Assembly (NCBI GenBank): GCA_022567155.1
Contig: JADFHN010000019.1
Coordinates: 12,501-56,384 of the forward strand
Reading direction: 5' to 3'
DNA: 43,884 bases
Source: Bacteroidota bacterium
GTDB lineage: Bacteria > Bacteroidota > Bacteroidia > Cytophagales > Cyclobacteriaceae
Part shown: positions 8,404 through 17,038 of the stretch, piece by piece
Position numbering within the stretch: the first letter of the stretch is position 1
Layout of the letters: each line of letters starts with the position of its first letter
Notes under the pieces: model-generated
Seen by the model: only the letters and a program-made list of their open reading frames with translations
What the model was told of the DNA's origin: nothing
Database searches by the model: none
Made by a program: the position numbers and the translations under genes

Positions 8404-9864
8404 ATGAAATTCAGAATAGCCGCTTTTGCCTTGACATTTGTACTGATTGCAAACCCATCATTCAGTCAATCTTCTAAAAAGATCAGTAAAGATAAACAGG
8501 CTGTAATCCAGTCGGTAGAAAAACACCGGGAAGCATTAATTAACCTCAGCGATCAGATCTGGGCATTTGCCGAAACGGCCCTGCGGGAAAGCAAATCCTC
8601 AAAAATACTGGCTGAGTATGCCGAATCGCAGGGTTTTAATGTGGAACGTGGCATTGCCGGTATGCCCACAGCCTTCCTGGCCACGTACGGCTCGGGCAAA
8701 CCGATTATCGGTATTTTAGGCGAATTTGATGCACTGCCGGGTATATCACAAAAAGCCAGCCCCGAAAAGGAACCCCTGCATGAAGGGGCCGCCGGCCATG
8801 GTTGCGGTCACAATCTGTTTGGCGCCGGCAGCCTGGGTGCAGCCATAGCCATAAAGGAACTGATAGAACAAGGGAAGCTGAAAGGAACCATCCGGTTTTA
8901 TGGTACGCCGGCAGAAGAATCGGTTGGCGGTAAGATCTATATGGCCCGCGATGGTTTTTTTGACGACCTGGACGTTTGTCTCGACTGGCACCCGGGTCGC
9001 GAAATCAAAGCCAATGTGCAAAGCTCAAAAGCGCTTATCGATTTTAATGTTGAATTTTTCGGCAAAGCAGCGCATGCCTCTGCCGATCCGTGGAACGGAC
9101 GTAGCGCATCCGACGGGGTAGAACTTTTTACTATGGGCGTAAATACATTCCGGGAGCATATCCGTACTACCGCAAGGATGCACTATGTAATCTTATCAGC
9201 TGGCGATGTACCTAATGTGGTGCCGGAATATGCCAATGCATGGATGTGGATCCGCGATTCAAAAAGAAGTGGTGTGGATGAAGTGTATCAGCGGGTGCAG
9301 AAAATTGCGGAAGGTGCCGCATTAATGGCCGGTGTGGATTACAAAGTGACGTTAAACGGCGGCGACCATGAAGTGCTGGTGAACAGGACCGGGGGCAAGG
9401 TGATGCATAACAACCTGGAATTGCTCGGGTCGATTACCTATTCCGCAGAGGAAGTTGATTTCGCTAAAAAAATTCAGGAGGTTACGGGAAAAGAAATGAC
9501 CGGAATGAGTGTGGGTGTAAAGCCCTTTGAAGAAACGAAAGAACACCCAAGCGGCGGCTCCACCGACGTTGGAGATGTAAGCTGGGTGATACCTGAGATA
9601 CGGCTTACAGTGGCAACCGCACCGGCCAATATACCCTGGCATTCCTGGGCTGTTGTGGCCTGCGGAGGCATGTCGATCGGTCATAAAGGCATGATATATG
9701 CGGCAAAAGCGATGGCCATGACTATGGTTGACCTGTATAAAAACGAAGATCTGCGAAAAGACATTCGTACTGAATTTGAAGAACGGAAAGGAGATTATGT
9801 GTTTAAGGCTATGCTTCCTGACGGTCCTCCACCAATACCTGTTGAAAATTCCGAGGGAAAATAG
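8404..9864 (+). CDS. Exported M20-family amidohydrolase (aminobenzoyl-glutamate hydrolase AbgB-like)
   Basis: 486 residues. A 22-residue signal peptide (MKFRIAAFALTFVLIANPSF then SQ) predicts periplasmic location. M20D features in order: LGEFDALPG (about 105-113), the metal site AGHGCGHNLFG (about 130-140), PAEESVGGK (about 170) and the C-terminal IPWHSWAVVACGG. This subgroup hydrolyses amide-linked amino acids such as p-aminobenzoyl-glutamate and N-acylated amino acids. A close paralogue lies at 34606-36057. It is followed after 20 bases by a DinB-family gene, a likely two-gene unit. The actual substrate cannot be read from sequence. Confidence 0.87.
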   Translation: MKFRIAAFALTFVLIANPSFSQSSKKISKDKQAVIQSVEKHREALINLSDQIWAFAETALRESKSSKILAEYAESQGFNVERGIAGMPTAFLATYGSGKPIIGILGEFDALPGISQKASPEKEPLHEGAAGHGCGHNLFGAGSLGAAIAIKELIEQGKLKGTIRFYGTPAEESVGGKIYMARDGFFDDLDVCLDWHPGREIKANVQSSKALIDFNVEFFGKAAHASADPWNGRSASDGVELFTMGVNTFREHIRTTARMHYVILSAGDVPNVVPEYANAWMWIRDSKRSGVDEVYQRVQKIAEGAALMAGVDYKVTLNGGDHEVLVNRTGGKVMHNNLELLGSITYSAEEVDFAKKIQEVTGKEMTGMSVGVKPFEETKEHPSGGSTDVGDVSWVIPEIRLTVATAPANIPWHSWAVVACGGMSIGHKGMIYAAKAMAMTMVDLYKNEDLRKDIRTEFEERKGDYVFKAMLPDGPPPIPVENSEGK

Positions 9865-9884
9865 ACGAGACTTACATTTATTTT

Positions 9885-10394
9885 ATGACACGCTCTCCTG
9901 ATATCATCGCCGGCGACCTCCGGGAAAACACGGATAACCTGTTCCGCTTCCAGGATTCGGTGGATGAACATATTTTTGACAATAAACCATCTGATAATGA
10001 ATGGTCTGTAAAGGACTGCTGTGAACACATCATTGTTATTGAAAAAGCGCTTACCTATATCTTTCAGGGTAATATAGAGAAAACAACAAAAGACCCGGAG
10101 CGGAAAATTGAATTGATCCGTAACGTATTTCAGGATTTCGAAAAGAAATACCCTGCACCCGAACCTTTCAGGCCGGCGGGCGCAGTGCAGAATAAAGCAG
10201 AGGTCAAAGAAAAGTTTTCAAAGACCAGGAATGAATTGCTCCGGATCGGCGATAAAATGAACTGGATAGATGTGTGTCTTGATTTCAGGCATGCCGGCTT
10301 TGGGGTTATGACGCGGGTGGAGTGGATCTACTTTTGTATATACCACACGGAACGGCATTTGAATCAGAGGCGAAGTGTTGTCGAGCGGGTATAA
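9885..10394 (+). CDS. DinB/YfiT-family putative metalloenzyme
   Basis: 169 residues with the DinB four-helix architecture. Three candidate metal histidines are visible: one in KDCCEHIIVIEKAL (about residue 48) and two in YHTERHLNQ near the C-terminus (H-X3-H), the classic DinB pattern. Members include bacillithiol/mycothiol-dependent transferases and many uncharacterised proteins; a thiol S-transferase role is possible but unproven. Probably co-transcribed with the M20 gene 20 bases upstream. Confidence 0.82.
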   Translation: MTRSPDIIAGDLRENTDNLFRFQDSVDEHIFDNKPSDNEWSVKDCCEHIIVIEKALTYIFQGNIEKTTKDPERKIELIRNVFQDFEKKYPAPEPFRPAGAVQNKAEVKEKFSKTRNELLRIGDKMNWIDVCLDFRHAGFGVMTRVEWIYFCIYHTERHLNQRRSVVERV

Positions 10395-10477
10395 ATATAT
10401 AGACGGGGTGTAGGGATACACCTGGAATATTACCAGGTTGGAAACGAACGGCTGTTACTTACTCAGGGATGCTTATT

Positions 10478-10853
10478 TCAGCTTTTGCCTTCGTACCAGC
10501 CCATAACGATATCGCCGGTTTCCGGATCGCTCAGTTCCAGTGTTTTCTTATTTATATTCCGAACAAAATCAAAATACTGTTCATCTATCAGCGCCTTGCT
10601 CCTATTCGTTTGCGGAGTTTTCCGTTTTTTCCCTACCATATTTTATGTAATTTTTATCCGGAAGATTCGTCACCACATGCTGCTCATCAACCCATCCGTA
10701 GAGTCCGCAGCAATTCAGCACTGAAGCATCTTCACGGCTGCATTTTTCAAAAACAAACATCCGGTTCCAGTATTTTCATTTAAATCCGGTATGATCTTCT
10801 ACCACCAGCCAATATCCCTCAAATTTGTGCATAATCGCCTGCTGTGGACTCAT
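10478..10853 (-). pseudogene. Broken unrecognised gene (in-frame TGA plus homopolymer frameshift)
   Basis: Three adjoining minus-strand segments read as one protein. MSPQQAIMHKFEGYWLVVED leads to TGA at 10776-10778; the same frame continues KYWNRMFVFEKCSRED and CGLYGWVDEQHVVTNLPDKN. At a run of six A (about 10626-10631) the frame shifts and continues KRKTPQTNRSKALIDEQYFD to GDIVMGWYEGKS and TGA at 10478. The rejoined protein would be about 120 residues with a Cys pair in the middle. I do not recognise a family. The homopolymer shift could be an assembly error; the in-frame TGA could not be explained that way. Confidence 0.5.
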
Positions 10854-11006
10854 GAAAATAAAAAGATGATTTGAAAGCAATGTTTCCTTATCTGCAATCC
10901 ATTCCTCCTATTCCGAACCAGATGGAAAAATTTACACCAACAGCAGGCAACTAAAAACAGAACCCATTTCAGATGGAACGTAGTGACTATCTCATGAATG
11001 GTTTCC

Positions 11007-11168
11007 GTCATTCTGAACGAAGTGAAGAATCTCATGAATAGTTCCCTTCTTTACATTGAGGCACTTCCTGACTTTGTCAGGCAAGTGCTCATTTTAAAAT
11101 GCTTCAAGGTATTGATATGCGTTGTGATAAAGATTTCTCTCCCGCTAGCAGCGGGATCGAAATGACAG
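11007..11168. repeat. GTCAT-type intergenic repeat element, copy 1
   Basis: Begins GTCATTCTGAACGAAGTGAA and ends with a CCCGCTAGCAGCGGG hairpin and ATGACAG. It is bounded by inverted GTCAT/ATGAC ends like interspersed non-autonomous repeats common in Bacteroidota intergenic DNA. No gene lies within. Family assignment is from general appearance. Confidence 0.6.
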
Positions 11169-11229
11169 AAATGGTGATGACCAAAACCCATTCGCATATG
11201 TTCATCCCAACCGCACGTCGCTCACTCTG

Positions 11230-11333
11230 CTGTCATCCCGAACCCAGCTTTGCTGGATGAGGGATCTTTGCCAGCGGAAAAGCAATGCGGCAATCCTTTA
11301 CAACTGTAAAGATCTCTAACTGCGAAATGACAG
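11230..11333. repeat. GTCAT-type intergenic repeat element, copy 2
   Basis: A 104-base stretch bounded by the perfect 7-base inverted ends CTGTCAT and ATGACAG, containing CCCAGCTTTGCTGG (a small hairpin) and GAGGGATCTTTGCC. It is related to the element 60 bases upstream by its ends. The 1.1 kb between the broken gene at 10853 and the DUF3078 gene at 11492 otherwise shows nothing coding. Confidence 0.6.
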
Positions 11334-11491
11334 GCGCCCGTCGGGGACTTGTTTTATGCAAAATTACAACCCTTTGGTATTCAATTTATTACAGAAATTT
11401 TTCATTATTGGAATGAACCTGGTAGAATCAGAACCTCTTCCATTGCGACTAACGTCGTTCCATAACGGCAGGGGCGTAGACAGGTTTTTGT

Positions 11492-12394
11492 TTACAGCTT
11501 AAAGGTAAGCCCCAGGCCAAACACTTCTTTGAACTGAAGCCGGGGACCTTCGCTTATCAAGTTTCCATCATCATCGAATTCCTTTATTTTGATATCATCG
11601 TCATAAATGAAATCGAGCACCAGGGTGGAGGCAAGAAAATCATTGATTTTAAGTGTTAACAGATTCGACCAGAAAACGTCGATGTTACCGAAATTATTTT
11701 TATAATCCGTAAACAATATGATACCAGATGTGAGGTTTACGTTTTTTAATATTTCTTTATCTAAACTTACTTTCAGTGAAGTGCCAAACTGAGTCCGTAC
11801 TTTCTGGCCGGGTTCAACCCCAAAAGCCCCGTTTGCCGACAAGGAATCATCCCGTACAAATGTGATTTTTTCAGCCACAGGCGAATATACTGCCTTAAAG
11901 TGATCTCCTTTCTTATATTCAATACCCGTATCTACAAGCAAATAACCGGGCGTTATAAAACCCGATATTTTCACGGAATCATTCGGATAGTTGAATCCAT
12001 CGGCAACCTGGGAGAGAAAATTAGCCGATGTGGTCCACAGCCACTCAGGTTTGTCTTTAATAAACCGGTAGCCAATATCAATACCAAATGATATCATATC
12101 GTCAGTTTTTCTGAAGCCCTGCGATTTCTGATTCGTAAATCCATAGGAAAACTTTAGCTGTTTGTTCCAGGACAACCTGCCTTTATTGTATTTTGAATAT
12201 GCTTCCTGTATAGTACTTAAGGCAATGGTATTGTCACCTCCAGCCTGCCAATTGGTAAAACTTGATTGCGAAAACGTAAAAACCCCTTTCCATCCCAGGT
12301 TCCAGTAACTTGTATCCTGTTGTTGGGATTCCTGTGCTATCACCCCTCCCGATATTAACCCTGCCAATACCAGGGTGATTAGTGATCTTGTCAT
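11492..12394 (-). CDS. DUF3078 outer-membrane-type protein
   Basis: 300 residues with an N-terminal signal peptide (MTRSLITLVLAGLISGGVIA). The DUF3078 start YWNLGWKGVFTFSQSSFTNW, with AGGDNTIALS just after, is characteristic of Bacteroidota. Alternating aromatic and hydrophobic strands to the C-terminus (LQFKEVFGLGLTFKL) predict an outer-membrane beta-barrel. Function is unknown for the family. Monocistronic on the minus strand. Confidence 0.85.
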   Translation of the reverse strand: MTRSLITLVLAGLISGGVIAQESQQQDTSYWNLGWKGVFTFSQSSFTNWQAGGDNTIALSTIQEAYSKYNKGRLSWNKQLKFSYGFTNQKSQGFRKTDDMISFGIDIGYRFIKDKPEWLWTTSANFLSQVADGFNYPNDSVKISGFITPGYLLVDTGIEYKKGDHFKAVYSPVAEKITFVRDDSLSANGAFGVEPGQKVRTQFGTSLKVSLDKEILKNVNLTSGIILFTDYKNNFGNIDVFWSNLLTLKINDFLASTLVLDFIYDDDIKIKEFDDDGNLISEGPRLQFKEVFGLGLTFKL

Positions 12395-12561
12395 AAATTA
12401 AAGATTAAATCGTAGAAAATTATTGTTTCTGATAAAGTGTAACCTCTCGCTACGGAAACGGATATGAAATACCTGCAGTATCCATAACAACCCATATTTT
12501 AAAAGGGGCTAAAATAAATCCTAACCGTCAGAGCGTCAATAAAAAGATATGGAACTTTGAT

Positions 12562-13020
12562 TCAGAGCTTTATCTTCTCGGTATAATCAACCGGCACATT
12601 GTAGCCGACGCCTAATATTTTGATTCTGATGTAACCTGTAAAATGTAACACTACAGATTTATCCCTGAGAATTGCAACAAGATTATTCAGCCAGTTATCC
12701 TGGATTTTATTCATATCGAGCCGCATGCGCAACGGTATCGAAAATTCTTTCCCTGCTCCTACTTTTACCGTTGCCGATTCATTGATATGCGCCACTTCCT
12801 GTTGTTTGAAAAATACTGCGATATCCACCTTTTTAACCCTGCCATTTGTTTTATTCGGATTAAAAAGTATGGCATCGGCTTCCACCACCATAAAATGTCC
12901 CTCCGCGCCAATTACGACTGCATTGTCGATCCTGATAAACTCCACTTGTTCGGGCCTGCATGAAATGAACAGCACACAAATAAACAATGCGGGTAGTATG
13001 GGTTTTATGTTCTTATACAT
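12562..13020 (-). CDS. LEA-type-2/WHy-like lipoprotein
   Basis: 152 residues from MYKNIKP, chosen because it places a lipoprotein signal at the terminus: hydrophobic ILPALFICVLFIS then Cys (FISC, lipobox-like). An alternative ATG seven codons upstream would bury this. The mature part has the LEA-2/WHy pattern of one Ig-like domain: EADAILFNPNKTNGRVKKVD (the NPN motif), VGAGKEFSIPLRM and FTGYIRIKILG. Such proteins are envelope-anchored; function is unclear. It starts 7 bases after the small membrane protein gene, so the two are probably an operon. Confidence 0.75.
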   Translation of the reverse strand: MYKNIKPILPALFICVLFISCRPEQVEFIRIDNAVVIGAEGHFMVVEADAILFNPNKTNGRVKKVDIAVFFKQQEVAHINESATVKVGAGKEFSIPLRMRLDMNKIQDNWLNNLVAILRDKSVVLHFTGYIRIKILGVGYNVPVDYTEKIKL

Positions 13021-13027
13021 GCAGTTA

Positions 13028-13264
13028 TCAGTTCCAGACAATAAAAAACATGGTTATGATTAACAGAAGATTCAACGCGGCCAATGTTACAAGTACCGGT
13101 ATTTTTATTCCCGTTTTTCGGCCAAGCAGTGTAGTAATCACCACCAACACTGCTGTGAATACTAAATTGAAATAGTAGGGATTTATTGTTTTCACAATCA
13201 TATTTATTACCAATATTGTAATAAGTACGATGTAGATCCAGTAAAATTTCCTGATGTTTTCCAT
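13028..13264 (-). CDS. Small membrane protein
   Basis: 78 residues, almost entirely hydrophobic with about three segments (IYIVLITILVINMIV; YYFNLVFTAVLVVITTL; IPVLVTLAALNLLLIITMFF) separated by GRKTGIK. No family recognised. It sits immediately upstream of the LEA-like lipoprotein on the same strand and diverges from the glycerophosphodiesterase gene 47 bases away. Confidence 0.65.
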   Translation of the reverse strand: MENIRKFYWIYIVLITILVINMIVKTINPYYFNLVFTAVLVVITTLLGRKTGIKIPVLVTLAALNLLLIITMFFIVWN

Positions 13265-13311
13265 TGATTTTGTTGATAAAACTTTCCAAAATAGCTAAAT
13301 TTTTGCCTAAA

Positions 13312-14235
13312 ATGACATTTGTGAAAACATTAAGAATCATTTTGATTACGTTTATGATGTTGTCTTCCACACTATCTTATACACAGGATTTTGATCTCCA
13401 GGGACATCGCGGAGCCAGGGGCCTGATGCCGGAGAATACCATACCGGGTTTTCTGAAAGCGCTTGACCTGGGTGTAACCACCATCGAAATTGATGTTGTG
13501 ATCAGCAAAGATTCCATGGTCGTGGTTTCGCACGATCCGTATTTTAAATCAGCAATCTGCCTTGATCCGGACGGCATGGAGATTCCAAAAAAGGCAGCGA
13601 GGGAGCATAACCTCTTTCTAATGAACTATGGGGAGATTAAAAAGTATGACTGTGGCAGCAAACCTGTCTCTGAATTTCCCTTACAGGAGAAAATACCGGT
13701 ATATAAACCATTGCTCAGCGAGGTAATAAAAGCCGTGGAAAAACACCTGAAAGGCTACACCGGCTATCTCGTAAATTATAACATTGAAATCAAGAGTATT
13801 CCGGGGGATGACGGTTTATTTCAGCCAGTACCGGAAGTTTTTTCCAATTTGGTTTACGATCAGATCAACCGGTATCTCAACCTTGACAGGGTGATCATCC
13901 AATCGTTTGACTTCAGGGTACTGCGGTACTGGCATGAACGTTATCCGGGGACCAGGCTGGCCGTCCTGGTGGCAAATGTTAAAACGTGGCGTAAGAATAT
14001 CGAAGAGCTTGGATTCGAACCGGATATTTACAGCCCGTATTTTCAGATGCTTGACAGCGCCGAAGTGAAAGCGCTGCATACAGCCGGAATTAAAGTGGTC
14101 CCCTGGACAGTGAATGAAGCAGCGGATATGAAAAAGATGGTTGAGATGGAGGTAGATGGCCTGATAACGGACTACCCTGACCGTGCCGGGGCATTGGGCC
14201 TGGCCGTTAAGATACCTTACGGCGAAGGCAGATAA
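13312..14235 (+). CDS. glpQ: Exported glycerophosphodiester phosphodiesterase
   Basis: 307 residues from MTFVKTLRIILITFMMLSST, a signal peptide; an ATG 16 codons upstream is less likely. The GDPD signature is intact: GHRGARGLMPENT (catalytic His and Arg), IEIDVVIS (metal Glu and Asp) and VVSHDPYF (second His). The C-terminal VVPWTVNEAADMKKM and DGLITDYPDRA are typical. It hydrolyses deacylated phospholipids to glycerol-3-phosphate and an alcohol in the periplasm. One released alcohol is ethanolamine, which may feed the 36.6-41 kb cluster; that link is speculative. Confidence 0.9.
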   Translation: MTFVKTLRIILITFMMLSSTLSYTQDFDLQGHRGARGLMPENTIPGFLKALDLGVTTIEIDVVISKDSMVVVSHDPYFKSAICLDPDGMEIPKKAAREHNLFLMNYGEIKKYDCGSKPVSEFPLQEKIPVYKPLLSEVIKAVEKHLKGYTGYLVNYNIEIKSIPGDDGLFQPVPEVFSNLVYDQINRYLNLDRVIIQSFDFRVLRYWHERYPGTRLAVLVANVKTWRKNIEELGFEPDIYSPYFQMLDSAEVKALHTAGIKVVPWTVNEAADMKKMVEMEVDGLITDYPDRAGALGLAVKIPYGEGR

Positions 14236-14347
14236 CGTTCAAGTATAAGCGAAATGTCAATTTAGGTGTCCACCAGAACGAATGCCATTATAGATCAGAA
14301 AACTTTCCTTTACCACCTAATCCCAGCTTACGCTTTTAGCAGCCTTT

Positions 14348-14602
14348 CTATTTTGCAAACATTTCTGAGTTAGTATTCATTGGCAAAAACCTTTTCCTAC
14401 TATCCAGCAATAATTTAAAGCCATATTTATCATAAAATAGGATTACCTGTACATCAAAAGGACCAACTACTACTGTCATTGAACCAATTTCACTGATAGA
14501 TACATCATAACTTCTTGTTAATGAATCCATAAGTAATAACTGTCAAAACCTTGACCTGCAACTGATTTGTTGACAGCAATCCTTCCTAAAAGTGTTACTG
14601 AT
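14348..14602 (-). pseudogene. C-terminal remnant of a TacT-like GNAT acetyltransferase
   Basis: The minus strand reads VTLLGRIAVNKSVAGQGF, the acetyl-CoA-binding motif A of TacT/AtaT-type toxins (LGRLAVDK...GQGLG). About 14525 it shifts frame into MDSLTRSYDVSISEIGSM, then FYDKYGFKLLLDS and RKRFLPMNTNSEMF, the usual C-terminal signature. The N-terminal half and the RHH antitoxin partner are missing, so this is a dead toxin-antitoxin relic. Confidence 0.7.
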
Positions 14603-14613
14603 AGATCTCATCC

Positions 14614-14643
14614 TCCTCAGAGTCCCCCGCAGGTGACTGAGGG
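14614..14643. repeat. Imperfect hairpin CCTCAG...CTGAGG
   Basis: CCTCAG and CTGAGG flank a GC-rich loop (AGTCCCCCGCAGGTGA), a GC-rich island in AT-rich DNA. It may be an interspersed repeat or a terminator; I cannot decide which. Confidence 0.4.
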
Positions 14644-14668
14644 AGCGAGTTGTAGCATATAGCCTAAT

Positions 14669-14799
14669 ATAAAAATAAGAAAAAAATTTAATCTGTACAT
14701 TTTTGTTAAAATAATCATTAACTTTTTTGTACAAATCAAAAAGATTTGTCTAATTTGTAACAAGTTTTGTTCTTCCATCAGTGCAGAGTGATTTGAAAA
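14669..14799 (+). repeat. 131-bp direct repeat, left copy (leader of the Rrf2 gene)
   Basis: From ATAAAAATAAG to ATTTGAAAA this is matched by 24963-25094 at roughly 85% by eye. The last 50 bases are nearly identical (CTAATTTGTAACAAGTT, TGTTCTTCCATCAGTGCAGA). It contains a dyad, GTTAAAATAATCATTAAC, and a CTAATTTG resembling the TAnnTTTG -7 element of Bacteroidota promoters. Here it lies 83 bases upstream of the Rrf2 start, so it probably holds its promoter and operator. Confidence 0.8.
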
Positions 14800-14881
14800 G
14801 GTAAAACAATGGAAGTATAGCTGTGGTTTAAAAATTGTCCGAATTTCAGGTATAAGTCATTCATTAACAATATATATAACT

Positions 14882-15328
14882 ATGAAAATTACTGCACAAG
14901 ACGAGTATGGATTAAGAATTATACTCCGAATTGCTCGTCAAAATGAGAATGAGGGATTAAGTATTCCACAGCTTAGTAAGTCAGAAGGAATGTCTCATGC
15001 TAGCGTAGCCAAACTAACAAGAATACTTAGGATGGCTGGATACATTAACAGCACAAAGGGGCATGTAGGGGGGTACGTATTAGCTATGCCCGCTAATCAA
15101 ATTAATGTTAATGATGTGCTTAAATCATTGGGGGGAGCGCTATATGATGATGATTTTTGTATGAAACACACTGGTGCACTCAATCTTTGCACCAATTCCA
15201 TTGATTGTTCAATACGGTCACTCTGGAAGACAGTGCAATATTCCATAGATCAGATATTGGAGAAAGTCACGTTAAAGAATTTAATAGGCTCAGAAGATGA
15301 TGTCACCTGCGCTTTACAAAAGATATAA
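14882..15328 (+). CDS. Rrf2-family Fe-S transcriptional regulator
   Basis: 148 residues. N-terminal winged helix-turn-helix (residues 1-70: DEYGLRIILRIA, SIPQLSKSEGMSHASVAKLT, GHVGGYVLAMP). Three cysteines, Cys93, Cys103 and Cys109 (FCMKHTGALNLCTNSIDCS), have the spacing used by IscR/NsrR/RsrR-type members to bind an Fe-S cluster. Such proteins sense cluster supply, nitric oxide or redox state. It is the first gene of the ferredoxin-NuoB-KGOR island, followed after 106 bases by the ferredoxin gene, and is likely its regulator. The dyad in the upstream repeat is a candidate operator. Confidence 0.88.
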   Translation: MKITAQDEYGLRIILRIARQNENEGLSIPQLSKSEGMSHASVAKLTRILRMAGYINSTKGHVGGYVLAMPANQINVNDVLKSLGGALYDDDFCMKHTGALNLCTNSIDCSIRSLWKTVQYSIDQILEKVTLKNLIGSEDDVTCALQKI

Positions 15329-15434
15329 TTAACCAATAAATTAATTTTATATTATATTGCGAAATTTAAAAAATCTGTTATAACTCTTTGTTTTTTTTAT
15401 TCATCAATTATTATAAGAATATAAACCTATAATT

Positions 15435-15734
15435 ATGCCCTATATTATTACCGATCCCTGCGTTTCTGTTTGTGACGCTGCATGTGTCGACGTTTGTCCA
15501 GTGGATTGTATACACGGCCCTGAAAACACGGAAGGAAGCGGAGAAGAAGTCAAAGAATCCGGATTCGATCCAGAAGGAAAACAATTATATATCGATGCAG
15601 ATGTTTGCATTGATTGTGATGCCTGTGTACCAGTTTGTCCTGTAGATGCAATTTTTGAAGAAAGTGATGTTCCAGATGAATGGAATGATTCTATACGAAA
15701 GAACTATGAATTTTTTGGTTTAGAAGCACCTTAA
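15435..15734 (+). CDS. Two-cluster (7Fe/8Fe-type) ferredoxin
   Basis: 99 residues, acidic. First cluster cysteines 9, 13, 17 and 21 with Cys25 (CVSVCDAACVDVCPVDC); second cluster Cys58-X2-Cys61-X2-Cys64-X3-Cys68 (CIDCDACVPVCP). The C-terminal VPDEWNDSIRKNYEFFG tail is typical of this soluble ferredoxin group. It is the natural electron acceptor or donor for the 2-oxoacid:ferredoxin oxidoreductase encoded 1.6 kb downstream. The extra Cys13 differs from the usual spacing of the first motif, so whether cluster 1 is 3Fe or 4Fe is open. Confidence 0.9.
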   Translation: MPYIITDPCVSVCDAACVDVCPVDCIHGPENTEGSGEEVKESGFDPEGKQLYIDADVCIDCDACVPVCPVDAIFEESDVPDEWNDSIRKNYEFFGLEAP

Positions 15735-15823
15735 TAAAAAAATTATGAAGCAAGGCGATAGTCTATCTTTTTTAATTTTTCTTTTACATAAAATTAAACT
15801 TACATCGTAAAAAAAGCATTAAA

Positions 15824-16393
15824 ATGGGAATAAATTCTGGAAATATAGACCCAAAAACACAAGAAGACCTATTGAAAAATTTCCCCGGCGAAATAAATAA
15901 AGGTCCGGGAAGCAATTTTGTAGTTACTTCAATCGATAGTATCATCAATTGGTCACGGTCCAATTCATTATGGCCACTTATTTTCGGTACCAGTTGTTGT
16001 GCCATAGAGATGATGGCAACAGGAGCTTCAAGACATGATTGGGCAAGATTTGGGACAGAAGTGGTTAGGGCCACTCCACGGCAGGCTGATTTGATTGTAA
16101 TTGCCGGAACTATAGTGAACAAAATGGCACCGGTACTAAAGCGACTTTACGATCAAATGGCCGACCCGAAATATGTTATTGCCATGGGAGTTTGTGCAAT
16201 ATCAGGAGGCCCGTTTTATTATAATACATATTCGGTAGTAAAAGGTGCAGACCATATAATCCCGGTAGATGTATATGTTCCAGGATGTCCACCCAGGCCG
16301 GAGGCACTTTTATATGGGATTCTTCAATTGCAGAAAAAAATAAGAGGTGAAACAATAACTGATCCCAGGGACCCCATGGCAGATTGGAAATAA
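15824..16393 (+). CDS. nuoB: Stand-alone NADH-quinone oxidoreductase subunit B-like protein
   Basis: 189 residues, normal NuoB length. All four ligands of cluster N2 are present: Cys58-Cys59 ([10 protein letters not shown]), Cys124 (GVCAISGG) and Cys155 ([11 protein letters not shown]), as is the quinone-site region [10 protein letters not shown]. NuoB normally sits between nuoA and nuoC in a complex I operon; here neither is present, and it lies between a ferredoxin and a sulfur carrier. It may be a second copy or part of a smaller Fe-S electron-transfer complex. The intact cluster motifs suggest it is functional. Confidence 0.88.
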   Translation: MGINSGNIDPKTQEDLLKNFPGEINKGPGSNFVVTSIDSIINWSRSNSLWPLIFGTSCCAIEMMATGASRHDWARFGTEVVRATPRQADLIVIAGTIVNKMAPVLKRLYDQMADPKYVIAMGVCAISGGPFYYNTYSVVKGADHIIPVDVYVPGCPPRPEALLYGILQLQKKIRGETITDPRDPMADWK

Positions 16394-16743
16394 CTTGGAA
16401 TAATGACAATACCAACCAGAATGAAAATCCGGTTTAATTATTTTTCCGTAACAATGCTGCTGTCACAAAGATTTAATCAGCGGAGAAGATAATAATAAGT
16501 TTGATACAATTTTAACTTTTCAAGGTTTTCCCTGAATCAGGAAGGACTTTTTTGATTTTTGAGAAATATGGTGCTGAAAAAGGATGAAGCAGGATTGTTA
16601 AGAAGGTTAAGCTCAATTAAACATATTATTGGGAATACCCACATTGTTTCGGTAGTAAAGGGAGATACTGCAGACACAACATCCTGGCAGTTAAATAAAA
16701 GGAAATAATTTCAGCAGGAAGAAATAATAAAACTTAAATAATT
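16394..16743 (+). other. Gap between nuoB and the sulfur-carrier gene with a weak 46-residue frame
   Basis: A short frame at 16568-16708 begins MVLKKDEAGLLRRLSSIKH and ends QLNKRK, with no known relatives that I can name. In an overlapping frame FLIFEKYGAEK is visible, so this may be a decayed gene. No complex I subunit C is recognisable. Confidence 0.3.
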
Positions 16744-17028
16744 ATGGCTAAAATAATAATCCCTACTCCATTAAGAAAATTCTCTAAAAACAATAGATTC
16801 CTGATTTCAAAAAGGGATACAGTGAAAGAGGCAATACTAGAGCTAACGGAAATATATCCTGAAATTAAAGATCACCTTTTTGATTCCCAAGGAAGAATAA
16901 GGCAATTTATTCGTATTTATGTTGGTGATAACGATATTAGGTCCCTGAAACAAGAGGACACTATTGTAGACCAAGATACGGTTATTAGTATTATTCCAGC
17001 TATAGCAGGAGGAGTTAAAACACATTAA
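16744..17028 (+). CDS. CysO/MoaD-like ubiquitin-fold sulfur carrier
   Basis: 94 residues of the beta-grasp MoaD/ThiS family, closest in pattern to CysO: IPTPLRKFSKN at the start, RIRQFIRIYVGDNDIRSL in the middle and VISIIPAIAGG near the end. The diglycine (89-90) that is adenylated and thiocarboxylated is followed by four residues, VKTH. These would have to be removed, as Mec+-type JAMM proteases or similar do for other carriers. A MoeB/ThiF activating enzyme would be expected next; only a 21-residue stub of one is present 10 bases downstream. Sulfur could go to cysteine, a cofactor or Fe-S metabolism; this is inference. Confidence 0.8.
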   Translation: MAKIIIPTPLRKFSKNNRFLISKRDTVKEAILELTEIYPEIKDHLFDSQGRIRQFIRIYVGDNDIRSLKQEDTIVDQDTVISIIPAIAGGVKTH

Positions 17029-17038
17029 CACTTAACCC

